Shown: positions 1 through 7,044 of the stretch, piece by piece | How positions within the stretch are numbered: position 1 is the stretch's first letter | Layout: each line of letters opens with the position of its first letter | Assembly (NCBI GenBank): GCA_016214855.1 | Contig: JACRMT010000005.1 | Span: 124,001 to 188,000, forward strand | Length of the DNA stretch: 64,000 nucleotides | Source of the DNA: Nitrospirota bacterium | GTDB lineage: Bacteria > Nitrospirota > Thermodesulfovibrionia > Thermodesulfovibrionales > UBA6898 | Reading direction: 5' to 3' | Notes under the pieces: model-generated | Database searches by the model: none | What the model saw: the letters and a program-made list of their open reading frames with translations, nothing else | Told to the model about the DNA's origin: nothing | Program-made: the position numbers and the translations under genes

Positions 1-1
1 G

Positions 2-109
2 TGCGGTACTCATGAAGGCAGCAGGCCGCTGAAAGGGCTGTTTACCCAGGCCCCTGCGCTCCGTAGGTATAATCTGAAAATGAATGAGTGGTGTGGCACC
101 ATTGCATAA
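2..109 (+). CDS. possible 3' end of a gene cut by the window edge
   Basis: An open frame without stops runs from the window edge to TAA at 107-109, and the next gene's ATG follows immediately (TAAATG). The 35 visible residues, ending NEWCGTIA, match no family I recognise. It may be the tail of an upstream gene that is translationally coupled to the next one, or chance. The fragment is too short to decide. Confidence 0.3.
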   Translation, partial: CGTHEGSRPLKGLFTQAPALRRYNLKMNEWCGTIA

Positions 110-490
110 ATGAAAAAGACAATAATGTACGTGGAACTCAAATCGGGATTTAATGACAATGGCCCAGCGTGGATCGGCTACATTGCATATTCCAAATCCG
201 GACAGACATTTTACTTCAACGGCAAGGCATTCAAAAAAGGCTCGGGAATAAGCGGAAATTATTATGATCTGGAGACCGGAGAAGAATACTGGATATCAGG
301 AGTAAAAAAGAATCGACAGGACAGACACTGGACAGGTTCAGGCAAAGTAATGATAGATAAGAACTGCATAGATGAATACCTGAGAATTATCGGAAAAAGC
401 AATTTAGACGAAAGACATTTTGAAATTGTGTCACTCGAGCCTTCAGCATCGTCCAAGGAATTTCATGAAGTCGAAAATAGAAAACTATAA
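110..490 (+). CDS. small hypothetical cytosolic protein, cassette-like gene 1
   Basis: This encodes 126 residues with no signal peptide or membrane segment. The sequence is rich in charged and aromatic residues (YVELKSG near the N-terminus, then a FYFNGKAFKK block around residues 34-43). I recall similar short uncharacterised proteins in other bacteria but cannot assign a function. The gene is AT-rich compared with the chromosome downstream. No convincing ribosome-binding site precedes the ATG, which abuts the stop of the preceding open frame. Its stop codon lies in the first bases of an attC-like spacer (485-635), the usual arrangement of an integron gene cassette. Confidence 0.75.
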   Translation: MKKTIMYVELKSGFNDNGPAWIGYIAYSKSGQTFYFNGKAFKKGSGISGNYYDLETGEEYWISGVKKNRQDRHWTGSGKVMIDKNCIDEYLRIIGKSNLDERHFEIVSLEPSASSKEFHEVENRKL

Positions 491-635
491 CAACGGCGTC
501 AACCAGACGCGGAATAACCGCTTTTGGTTTTTATCTTTGGTTTTTTCCCGCGCTGGTTACGCCCGGCGTTCTCCGCTCGCTTCGCGAGCATTCGCGCCGC
601 TGCGGTTTCCGCTCAATTCCGCCATTGTGGATAAT
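485..635 (+). repeat. attC-like recombination site 1
   Basis: The spacer opens with TATAACAACG followed by a perfect hairpin GCGTC-AACCA-GACGC, then GGAATAACCGC. It contains a second hairpin, GCTCGCTTCGCGAGC, near 577. It ends CCGCCATTGTGG, which can pair with the opening AACAACGGCG with mismatches. The same opening block recurs after the third gene (2180). A long imperfect palindrome directly behind a short gene is the hallmark of integron attC sites; the terminal GTTRRRY core is degenerate here. Confidence 0.6.
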
Positions 636-642
636 AAAATAA

Positions 643-900
643 ATGTATTTTACTGAATTAATACTACCAATAATTCTCTATGGTATTCTCTGGGGTGCGT
701 TCCATTTCTGGGGCTACAGTAAAACAATTCAGAAAGTAAAGACAAATCCTGAAAAATACTCAAAATTCACCATACTCATCTGCCAGAGACTTACTCTTTT
801 TCCGAAAATTGTAATATCATTCCTCACGGCCGTTTTGATCCCGTTTCTCGTGATTGCCATAATCAATCTAATCTCATTTCTATTGGGTTTAATGATGTGA
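643..900 (+). CDS. small two-helix membrane protein, cassette-like gene 2
   Basis: This encodes 85 residues with two hydrophobic stretches, about residues 5-24 and 55-82, separated by a basic loop (KTIQKVKTNPEKYSK). It is likely a small inner-membrane protein of unknown function. The gene is AT-rich, on the same strand as its neighbours, and sits between two attC-like spacers. No clear Shine-Dalgarno sequence precedes the ATG, and cassette genes often lack their own promoter. I recognise no family. Confidence 0.6.
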   Translation: MYFTELILPIILYGILWGAFHFWGYSKTIQKVKTNPEKYSKFTILICQRLTLFPKIVISFLTAVLIPFLVIAIINLISFLLGLMM

Positions 901-907
901 AAACATT

Positions 908-990
908 CCACAACAAGCAAATCAACCCGATGCAGAATTGCGTCGGTCGGTTTTCGCAGGCCGCTTGCCTGCGCAGGTTATTTAAGTCGT
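908..990 (+). repeat. attC-like recombination site 2 (short)
   Basis: The spacer begins CCACAACAAGC, continues with ATCAACCCGAT and a wobble hairpin GATGCAGAATTGCGTC, then CGCAGG...CCTGCG near 955-976. It ends GGTTATTTAAG. It follows the same plan as the spacers at 485 and 2180 (AACAA, hairpin, long stem) but is shorter and more diverged. Confidence 0.45.
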
Positions 991-999
991 AAACATAAA

Positions 1000-2172
1000 A
1001 TGATAAAGAAAATACTACAACAAACATTTGCCGCCAGCCTTCTACTTTTTTCAATTGGCTGTGCCTCAACCAGTGGCCGTGTCCCCCATCCGCCGACATA
1101 CAATGATTTTATTAAACTACAAACGCCAAATTACGACGAAATGAATGCCGAGTTTTTCCTGCGCCGCATTGAGTTAATGAACTGCATTTCTGCCTGCGAC
1201 AACTCAGAAGGAAAAGAAATCGGATCAACAGAGCAACGCAAGAAAGAATGTATTAAGAACAAAGAAGATGAACAAACTATAAAAGAGATACTTCAGAATT
1301 TGCAGTTCAAGGAAGCTATGCAGCTTACCGAAGAAGAAATCAACAGGATTCGGCGTTTAAACAATTCACACACAATCATAGGAGCTGCTATACAAACCGA
1401 GACAGACAATTCTCTCGGCACTGTGCTTCTGGAATCCGTAACCGCATCGGAAAGGCCATCGGCGGTCGCCCTGTTATCCTTAATCGACCGCTATTTTGCT
1501 TCCAAGGAAATTGCAGGCAGCAATCTAACGGCAAAGTTGCAGGAAACCATTATGAAACTGCTTCAAGCAGCTCCAGATAATGCTCTTTCCTATTATCTCA
1601 ACGGCTACAGATTGCAAAATGAAAAGAAAGCGAATGATGCGCTAATACAAATACAAGAGGGTAATGCAAGAAAATTTACCAACTACTCTAAAGAAAGATT
1701 TTATGGAGTAGTAGAAGCAGTAGAGTCGGTAGGCTATTCTCAGTTTACTGCACGCCAACATGCAATAAATTTTGCCAGTCCTGCGGAACTCTACTCTCAA
1801 TTACTCAAAGCGTGCAAGGCGCTCATCTCAACAGGCAAAAAGGAAGCTGCGAAAAAGGAATGTCTCAGCATGGGCGAGAAAATTGAATCATCGAGTCTGA
1901 CTACCTTTGAGAAACTTCAAGGGCTGATGATTCAGAGTCTTGCATATAGAGACTCTACTGATCCGAACGATATCGAACTCATGGGTAAAATCAGTGACAA
2001 GCAGAGAGGAACTCTGGAGAACAGCCCAAAATTACTAAAAATACCTTTCAGCGAAATCCCGGAGACCGTATGGCTGCAATATTTTGAAATATACGTTTCA
2101 AAGGATGAAAAGGCGGCAGGCTCATTTATCGAAGACTATTATTCAAAAACAGGACAAGGACACGGCAAATAA
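1000..2172 (+). CDS. hypothetical lipoprotein, cassette-like gene 3
   Basis: This encodes 390 residues. The N-terminus is a type II signal peptide: MIKK, a hydrophobic core at 9-18 and the lipobox FSIGC with the lipidated cysteine near residue 21. The mature part is hydrophilic and largely helical by composition, with a possible tetratricopeptide-like section around 170-310 (LLQAAPDNALSYYLNGYRL). It is probably anchored to a membrane and faces the periplasm. No family was recognised. It is AT-rich, follows an attC-like spacer and is followed by the best-preserved one. At 1.2 kb it is large for a cassette gene. Confidence 0.75.
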   Translation: MIKKILQQTFAASLLLFSIGCASTSGRVPHPPTYNDFIKLQTPNYDEMNAEFFLRRIELMNCISACDNSEGKEIGSTEQRKKECIKNKEDEQTIKEILQNLQFKEAMQLTEEEINRIRRLNNSHTIIGAAIQTETDNSLGTVLLESVTASERPSAVALLSLIDRYFASKEIAGSNLTAKLQETIMKLLQAAPDNALSYYLNGYRLQNEKKANDALIQIQEGNARKFTNYSKERFYGVVEAVESVGYSQFTARQHAINFASPAELYSQLLKACKALISTGKKEAAKKECLSMGEKIESSSLTTFEKLQGLMIQSLAYRDSTDPNDIELMGKISDKQRGTLENSPKLLKIPFSEIPETVWLQYFEIYVSKDEKAAGSFIEDYYSKTGQGHGK

Positions 2173-2179
2173 AGAAAAT

Positions 2180-2312
2180 GTTTAACAAAAGCGTCCACAC
2201 CGACGCGGAATAACGCTGGTTTGTTTTTGGCAAAGGTACTTGCCCGCGCGGGTGAGGCACGGTCGTTCCCCTTTCGCTTCGCTCGGAGGGAAGGCGACGT
2301 TTCACTAAACGC
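2180..2312 (+). repeat. attC-like recombination site 3
   Basis: This is the best preserved of the three. It opens with GTTTAAC, which fits the RYYYAAC core, then AAAAGCGTC and the hairpin GCGTC-CACACC-GACGC followed by GGAATAACGC, nearly the same block as at 485. The far end reads GACGTTTCACTAAAC and pairs with the opening GTTTAACAAAAGCGTC with few mismatches. It lies between the lipoprotein stop and the next gene. Confidence 0.6.
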
Positions 2313-2342
2313 TGTCAGATTACAACAACCACAGGAGGAAGA

Positions 2343-3128
2343 ATGAAGACGATTATAACAAAGCCCATGAATCGAAGACTGTGGATTCGACGAATCGCGA
2401 CTGTGCTGTTTATTGGATGTATATTTTCCGTCATTGGCGCGCCGACATTTGCGGCGGACGGTGTGTCAACCGAGGCGGGTCCGGAAGGTCCGGCCCAGAC
2501 TGCCTATGCCCCGGACACCGGGGTTGGACCGGTGATCATTGTCATTTCAGGGCAGAGTGGCCCCAATTCATATCAGAGTTATGCTGCAGCGCTGGCTAAG
2601 CTTGGCTACTACGCGGTTCTCCTCACCGGCAAGGATATCCTTAACCCTGAACTTACGGGCGAGGCCAATTTGAAGAAGGCAATTGATCGGGCGCAGCGAT
2701 CCCCCCATGCCATACGGGGTAAAACTGCGGTGATCGGATTTTCTCTGGGCGGAGGCGGCGCACTCTATAACGCAGCGCCGCTATCGGAGCTCGTTTCGGT
2801 GGTGGTGGCCTATTACCCGTACACCAAGACCTGGGCTAACAAGATGGGCTGGTTTGTCAAGCGCTTCCAGGTTCCGGTCCTGGTGCTTGCGGCGCAGCTC
2901 GACCGGTATATGGACTGCTGCGTGGTCGAATCGATGCAGGCCATGGAAGCTGCCGCGAAGCAGAACGGAAAACAATTCGAACTCGTGGCATACCCCGAAG
3001 CGAACCATGGCTTTAATCTGCAAACAGGTGCCAAAGGAGTGCCTGCCGGAACCTATCGTCGCGAAGACGACCGCGACGCATGGCGTCGCACTGTCGAAAT
3101 GCTCAAGCTGTACCATCCGTTGCCGTAG
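2343..3128 (+). CDS. exported dienelactone-hydrolase-like alpha/beta hydrolase
   Basis: This encodes 261 residues. An N-terminal signal peptide (basic residues 12-17, hydrophobic 19-33, Ala-rich end near 38) suggests export to the periplasm. The alpha/beta hydrolase triad is visible: Ser134 in GFSLGG, Asp187 in AQLDRY and His222 in NHGFN. The acid-His spacing fits the dienelactone hydrolase family, though the nucleophile is Ser rather than Cys. The substrate is unknown. A strong ribosome-binding site (AGGAGGAAG) precedes the ATG. The gene is GC-rich, unlike the three cassette-like genes before it. It could be the last cassette or the first chromosomal gene; I see no attC-like site after it. 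Confidence 0.85.
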   Translation: MKTIITKPMNRRLWIRRIATVLFIGCIFSVIGAPTFAADGVSTEAGPEGPAQTAYAPDTGVGPVIIVISGQSGPNSYQSYAAALAKLGYYAVLLTGKDILNPELTGEANLKKAIDRAQRSPHAIRGKTAVIGFSLGGGGALYNAAPLSELVSVVVAYYPYTKTWANKMGWFVKRFQVPVLVLAAQLDRYMDCCVVESMQAMEAAAKQNGKQFELVAYPEANHGFNLQTGAKGVPAGTYRREDDRDAWRRTVEMLKLYHPLP

Positions 3129-3277
3129 AGGTCAGCCATGCGGCAGGTTGCCGGATTCACCCGGCCGTTAGAACTGCCTCGATCAAAATTAATGCTGCGA
3201 CCTTAGCAATCGGGACGAGATAGAGATCGGCCATAAAAGACTTGGAAGACGGTGAAGAGGAACGGATATAAGCCGGT

Positions 3278-4795
3278 TCACCGTGCAAAAAACGGAGCAT
3301 GATTCGAGGTGAAGACCGGGACTTCCTGTTTCAGGATAGCTGATATTGCCGGATGCCGCTTGAATTCCCTGTCGAGGAATAACCTCACCTTCTTTCTGTC
3401 CCACCCTTGAGGATGCAGAAAATCGGCGTAGAGTGAGAGGTCTCCCTCGGAGAAAGTTCGGCTCGATAGAGCAGCAGAGGCTTTGCCGCAGATCGGCATA
3501 TTGAATATTGCAAGGTTAAGATAATTAATGCAGTCACTGTGCTGCGCTGTGAATTCAAGTGTCTTTTTTGCCGACGCCTCTGTCTCGACCGGCGTGCCGA
3601 AAAGAAGATATACGTAGGTGGCTATCCCTGCTTTTTTGAGGTTCCTGAGCACGCGGGAGGTCGTTTCAATGTTTATGCCTTTATCAAGTGCATCGAGGAC
3701 CTTCTGGTCTCCTGACTCTATTCCCAGTTTAAGCATTACGCAGCCGGACCTTTTCAGGGCAGCACAAAAAGCCGGATCTGCCAATTGAGTACTCACCCGT
3801 GCGAAGCCGTACCAGGGCGCGGCCGGTCTTTCCGTGCAGAGAGCTTCAAGAAGGGCAGGGCTTATGGCATTATCGAGCAAATGAATGAGGGACGGATCGT
3901 GCCTTGCTGCCAATTCTTTCAGATCCCCGATCACCTGTCCGGGCGGAATGGGGATGTAAGAATTTTTTTCAGCCTCCTCCGGGCAGAAATCGCAGCGGTT
4001 CCAGTAGCAGCCTGAAGAGGCGCTGTAAGGAAGAATGAACCCGGGCGACAGATATTGATGAAGGGGAAGAGACGAATAGTCCGGGCGCGGCAGGTGTCTG
4101 TCCTGAGTATCAATGCCGAGGAGAGACAGAAGCTGAAATTCACCTGGCCCTGCAACAACATGGTCCACCAGACCGGCAAACGGCTCCTGCCATGCGAGGT
4201 TCTTCATCCAGGAGGTTACCAGTCCGCCGCCCAGGACCACCTTCACAGAAGGAAATTCCCGGCGCATGAAGCCGATCATCGAAAACGTGCATAATGCCTG
4301 ACTCAGATAGTTCAGTGATATGCCCGCCGCAGAAGGCGCTTTTTTATCGAAAAGCTCCCGCAGCCTCGATGAAAAATAGGGATAAAAAGGGTTCAGTTCA
4401 GGCCTGTCTGCTGCGGCCAGAAGATCTCTGCTTCTAACCGGAGAGAGGGCCAGGTCTGAGTAATCCGCAAGACCTGCAGTTACGCCGGCCGGGCTTGTTG
4501 CACTGAGAACCCTGCTGATATCCTTAACCGCTCTTTTGTACCGATCGGGATGCCGGTAAAGACGGGGATCTCTCAGGGCGGAACTATTCCTGTCGCAATT
4601 CCTGAATGCCCTTTTTGTCCAGGCACTGTCAGATCCGGAGGGGAGGGGCAGGCCGAGGCGATAGAGAAGACCCTCAAGATTTGCATCCAGCAGGGCATGG
4701 GCAACACCGTGTCGGTTGAGCATGCCCGACAAGCGGGTAATGCCTGCCGGAGGTTCGCAGGGTTTGGCAACAGGCGGATAGATGAGGAGGATCAA
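3278..4795 (-). CDS. radical SAM protein with N-terminal B12-binding-like region
   Basis: This encodes 505 residues. The start MILLIYPPVAKPCEPPAGI and the stretch VVLGGGLVTSW near 187 resemble the Rossmann-type cobalamin-binding domain of B12-radical SAM enzymes. The Fe-S cysteines are at about 263, 268 and 271 in GCYWNRCDFC, giving CX4CX2C instead of the canonical CX3CX2C. This variant occurs in some radical SAM subfamilies. Downstream motifs (KLGIESGDQKVLDALDKGI; YVYLLFGTPVETE) are typical of the radical SAM barrel. The substrate is unknown. The start lies 15 bases after the stop of the diguanylate cyclase gene, so the two are probably co-transcribed. Confidence 0.85.
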   Translation of the reverse strand: MILLIYPPVAKPCEPPAGITRLSGMLNRHGVAHALLDANLEGLLYRLGLPLPSGSDSAWTKRAFRNCDRNSSALRDPRLYRHPDRYKRAVKDISRVLSATSPAGVTAGLADYSDLALSPVRSRDLLAAADRPELNPFYPYFSSRLRELFDKKAPSAAGISLNYLSQALCTFSMIGFMRREFPSVKVVLGGGLVTSWMKNLAWQEPFAGLVDHVVAGPGEFQLLSLLGIDTQDRHLPRPDYSSLPLHQYLSPGFILPYSASSGCYWNRCDFCPEEAEKNSYIPIPPGQVIGDLKELAARHDPSLIHLLDNAISPALLEALCTERPAAPWYGFARVSTQLADPAFCAALKRSGCVMLKLGIESGDQKVLDALDKGINIETTSRVLRNLKKAGIATYVYLLFGTPVETEASAKKTLEFTAQHSDCINYLNLAIFNMPICGKASAALSSRTFSEGDLSLYADFLHPQGWDRKKVRLFLDREFKRHPAISAILKQEVPVFTSNHAPFFAR

Positions 4796-4810
4796 GGCGA
4801 TGCCGGTAAA

Positions 4811-5551
4811 TTATTTCTTTTTCTTTTTATTTCGATACATCTTTTTGTCAGCTTCATTAAGCACATCAACGAGGTCTTTGCCGGACTCCCAGACCGAGCA
4901 GCCGATGCTCAGGGAAAGGCTGTAATCGAAGCTCGAATAGGCAGAGTTCCAGTCAGAGAGATGCTCCTCAATACGCTGAAAAAGAGCCCCATTCTCCGTG
5001 CAGGTCTGCATGGGAGTGACGATCAGGAACTCGTCTCCGCCGTACCTGCAGAGAAAATCGGATTTTCTTGCACACTTTTTCAGGAGATCTGCACATTCAC
5101 GCAGTACACCGTCGCCATGCAGGTGGCCATAGGTATCGTTGATATACTTAAAACCGTCGACATCGATTATGATAAACGAAAGTTTTTCGTTGAGCCGTTC
5201 AGCCTTTTTGATGTCCCTCACGATGGTCTCATTAAAAAAATTCCTGTTGTACAATCCGGTCAGAAGGTCTCTTGTCGCAAGCTTTCTCAGCCTCGTCTGT
5301 GATGCCTTCAGATTTCTGACCAGCATGCCGAGATGGTCGTAGATCTCGGAAATAAGCGTCTGGTAAACGATGTCTCCTGTCCGGCCTCGCTGTCCTGCAT
5401 GCCTGTGCACCTCATCGGCTATTTCCTTCTTTACCGTATCGATCATCTTGTCCCAGGATTCGTCGGTCTCGTGCACCGAAAGATCGATGAGGACCTTGAG
5501 GTCCGTTGAAAGTTGTTTTAGTGCGTCATGGAGCTGGTTGTGGTCTGTCAT
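4811..5551 (-). CDS. GGDEF-domain diguanylate cyclase
   Basis: This encodes about 246 residues from the preferred start MTDHNQ; an AGGA lies about 13 bases upstream, and a TTG eight codons earlier lacks a site. The N-terminal 90 residues are helical with no recognised sensor domain. The C-terminal half is a complete GGDEF domain with TRDLLTGLYNR and the active site RYGGDEF. RKSD five residues before it matches the inhibitory I-site RxxD. It should make cyclic di-GMP from GTP in the cytosol with product inhibition. It lies back to back with a PilZ gene at 5654, which suggests a local signal-receptor pair. The radical SAM gene follows on the same strand. Confidence 0.93.
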   Translation of the reverse strand: MTDHNQLHDALKQLSTDLKVLIDLSVHETDESWDKMIDTVKKEIADEVHRHAGQRGRTGDIVYQTLISEIYDHLGMLVRNLKASQTRLRKLATRDLLTGLYNRNFFNETIVRDIKKAERLNEKLSFIIIDVDGFKYINDTYGHLHGDGVLRECADLLKKCARKSDFLCRYGGDEFLIVTPMQTCTENGALFQRIEEHLSDWNSAYSSFDYSLSLSIGCSVWESGKDLVDVLNEADKKMYRNKKKKK

Positions 5552-5653
5552 TGGGGGATTCCATTCCTGTTTCAAAAGTAAGAAATTTTACCATACTATG
5601 CAGGGGAAAAAGGGCAGAACAACAAAGGGGTAAGGTATACTAAAAAAAGTGCC

Positions 5654-6334
5654 ATGAAGAAAGTCATTATGCCCCAGGACATCTACGAGCTTCTCCGGCC
5701 CGAGCAGAGCTTTCTCAGCAGGGTTGACGTGAGCGTACGAACGGCAGCTTCCAACAGCCTGACACTTGCCCTGCACCGGGCTGAAAGGGCTGACCTCATC
5801 ATCGCATACCTTGATACGGGGGAGACGGGCGGAGAGGAACTCTGCAGGCAGATACGGGACGATGCCGGGACGCGCGCGGTCTCGATACTGCTCATCTGCC
5901 GGGCACAGGACCCGGAGATCGAACGCTGCGTCAGCTGCAATGCCAATGCCTATATAACCATGCCGGTCGTTTCTGCCGTATTGCTGCAGGAGGCGCATCG
6001 CATGCTGAATATCGCTCCCCGCAAGGCCTGCCGGATTCCGGTGAAGATCAGACTGGTATGTCAGACGCGGGGCAAACGATTTACCGGCATGATCGAGGAT
6101 ATCAGCATTGCAGGGCTCTTCTTCAGGTCTTCCGGTGTAATGCCCGAAGGCGCCACGGTCCATTGCACCTTCGCCATAGCAGACAGCCGGCAGCTGACCG
6201 TCCCCGGTGAGATTGTGCGAGTCCTGCCTGACAAGCCGGGGGCCGGTTATGGGGTTAGTTTCTTCGATATCAGTACCGAGGCAGTATCTGCGATCAGGCG
6301 TTTTTCAGGACCGGATAACGCTGATCAGACCTGA
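5654..6334 (+). CDS. pseudoreceiver-PilZ protein, likely c-di-GMP receptor
   Basis: This encodes 226 residues. Residues 1-118 resemble a response-regulator receiver fold, but the expected phosphoacceptor region reads ADLIIAYLDTG and the N-terminal acidic pair is missing, so phosphorylation is doubtful. Residues 120-215 form a PilZ domain with R123 and R127 (RKACR) and D149-x-S-x-x-G154 (DISIAG), the residues that bind c-di-GMP in the family. It is divergently transcribed from the diguanylate cyclase gene, about 100 bases away. The output is unknown; there is no motility or synthase gene next to it. Confidence 0.85.
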   Translation: MKKVIMPQDIYELLRPEQSFLSRVDVSVRTAASNSLTLALHRAERADLIIAYLDTGETGGEELCRQIRDDAGTRAVSILLICRAQDPEIERCVSCNANAYITMPVVSAVLLQEAHRMLNIAPRKACRIPVKIRLVCQTRGKRFTGMIEDISIAGLFFRSSGVMPEGATVHCTFAIADSRQLTVPGEIVRVLPDKPGAGYGVSFFDISTEAVSAIRRFSGPDNADQT

Positions 6335-6344
6335 ACGGTCCTGT

Positions 6345-6371
6345 AGAGTTCAGAACTGTGATCTGAACTCT
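6345..6371. terminator. perfect inverted repeat between convergent genes
   Basis: The 10-base arms AGAGTTCAGA and TCTGAACTCT enclose a 7-base loop. They lie 11 bases after the stop of the PilZ gene and overlap the last codons of the convergent YceH-type gene. The position suits a bidirectional terminator, but no T-run follows on either side, so intrinsic termination is only possible. Confidence 0.4.
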
Positions 6372-7006
6372 GCGAAGGCCTGCTTCAGCTCTTTCAGCTC
6401 TGTTCTCAATTTTTCGATCTCTTCCTCCAGCAAGCTGAGGCGTTCATCACTCCTGAGCGGCAACGCTGACGGTGCATCGGATTGGTCTGCATCGGACGCA
6501 GCAGTACTCCTGCTGCCGGACAGAAGGTGCATGAATCTCCGCTCTTTTCTCCCGGCTTCTCTCGGCAGTTGGATGACCAGTGCCGGAGCGTGTTCTGTCA
6601 GTCCCCTGAGAGTTTCGTCCATTTTATCAAGGTTCTCAAAGGGGGTCATCCTTTCGGCACGGGAACGCAGCTCTCCGGCTGTCTGGGGACCGCGCAGCAT
6701 CAGCTCGCAAAGCACTACCATTTCCGGTTTTGACAGATCAAATTTGTCCAGGATGGTATGCAGATATTTGTCGACGCGGCTGCCTGCCGTGAGCGTTTTT
6801 CGCGCAAGACCTTTTGACTGCAGCCTGTCCAGCGCCTCCTGTACAATGGTCTCCTCGTATGAGACCATTGGATTGCGGTTGGACTTCTGATTGCAGGCAT
6901 TGGTCAGACTGTTCAGGGACAAGGGATAATACTCAGGTGTTGTCAGCTCCTTTTCGATAAGGCAGCCAAGAATGCGTATCTCTCTGTCGTCAAGAACTGG
7001 ATCCAT
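6350..7006 (-). CDS. YceH-family (DUF480) protein
   Basis: This encodes 218 residues. The N-terminus (DDREIRILGCLIEKELTTPE, then YYPLSLNSLTNACNQKSNR) is the characteristic start of the YceH/DUF480 family, a tandem winged-helix protein of unknown function. The C-terminal 40 residues form a predicted coiled coil (SLLEEEIEKLRTELKELKQA), as usual for the family. A strong site (GGAGGAGAT) precedes the ATG. It lies 38 bases downstream of the tex stop and may share its transcript. Confidence 0.9.
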   Translation of the reverse strand: MDPVLDDREIRILGCLIEKELTTPEYYPLSLNSLTNACNQKSNRNPMVSYEETIVQEALDRLQSKGLARKTLTAGSRVDKYLHTILDKFDLSKPEMVVLCELMLRGPQTAGELRSRAERMTPFENLDKMDETLRGLTEHAPALVIQLPREAGRKERRFMHLLSGSRSTAASDADQSDAPSALPLRSDERLSLLEEEIEKLRTELKELKQAFAEFRSQF

Positions 7007-7044
7007 ATCTCCTCCTGCATGCGGGTTTTAAAGAATATGATACA

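Noticed and set aside
3129-3277. A fourth attC-like site after the hydrolase gene (CCGTTAGAAC near 3164)
   Set aside because: Only a short 5-base stem and no matching opening core were found; the GTTAGAA could be chance.
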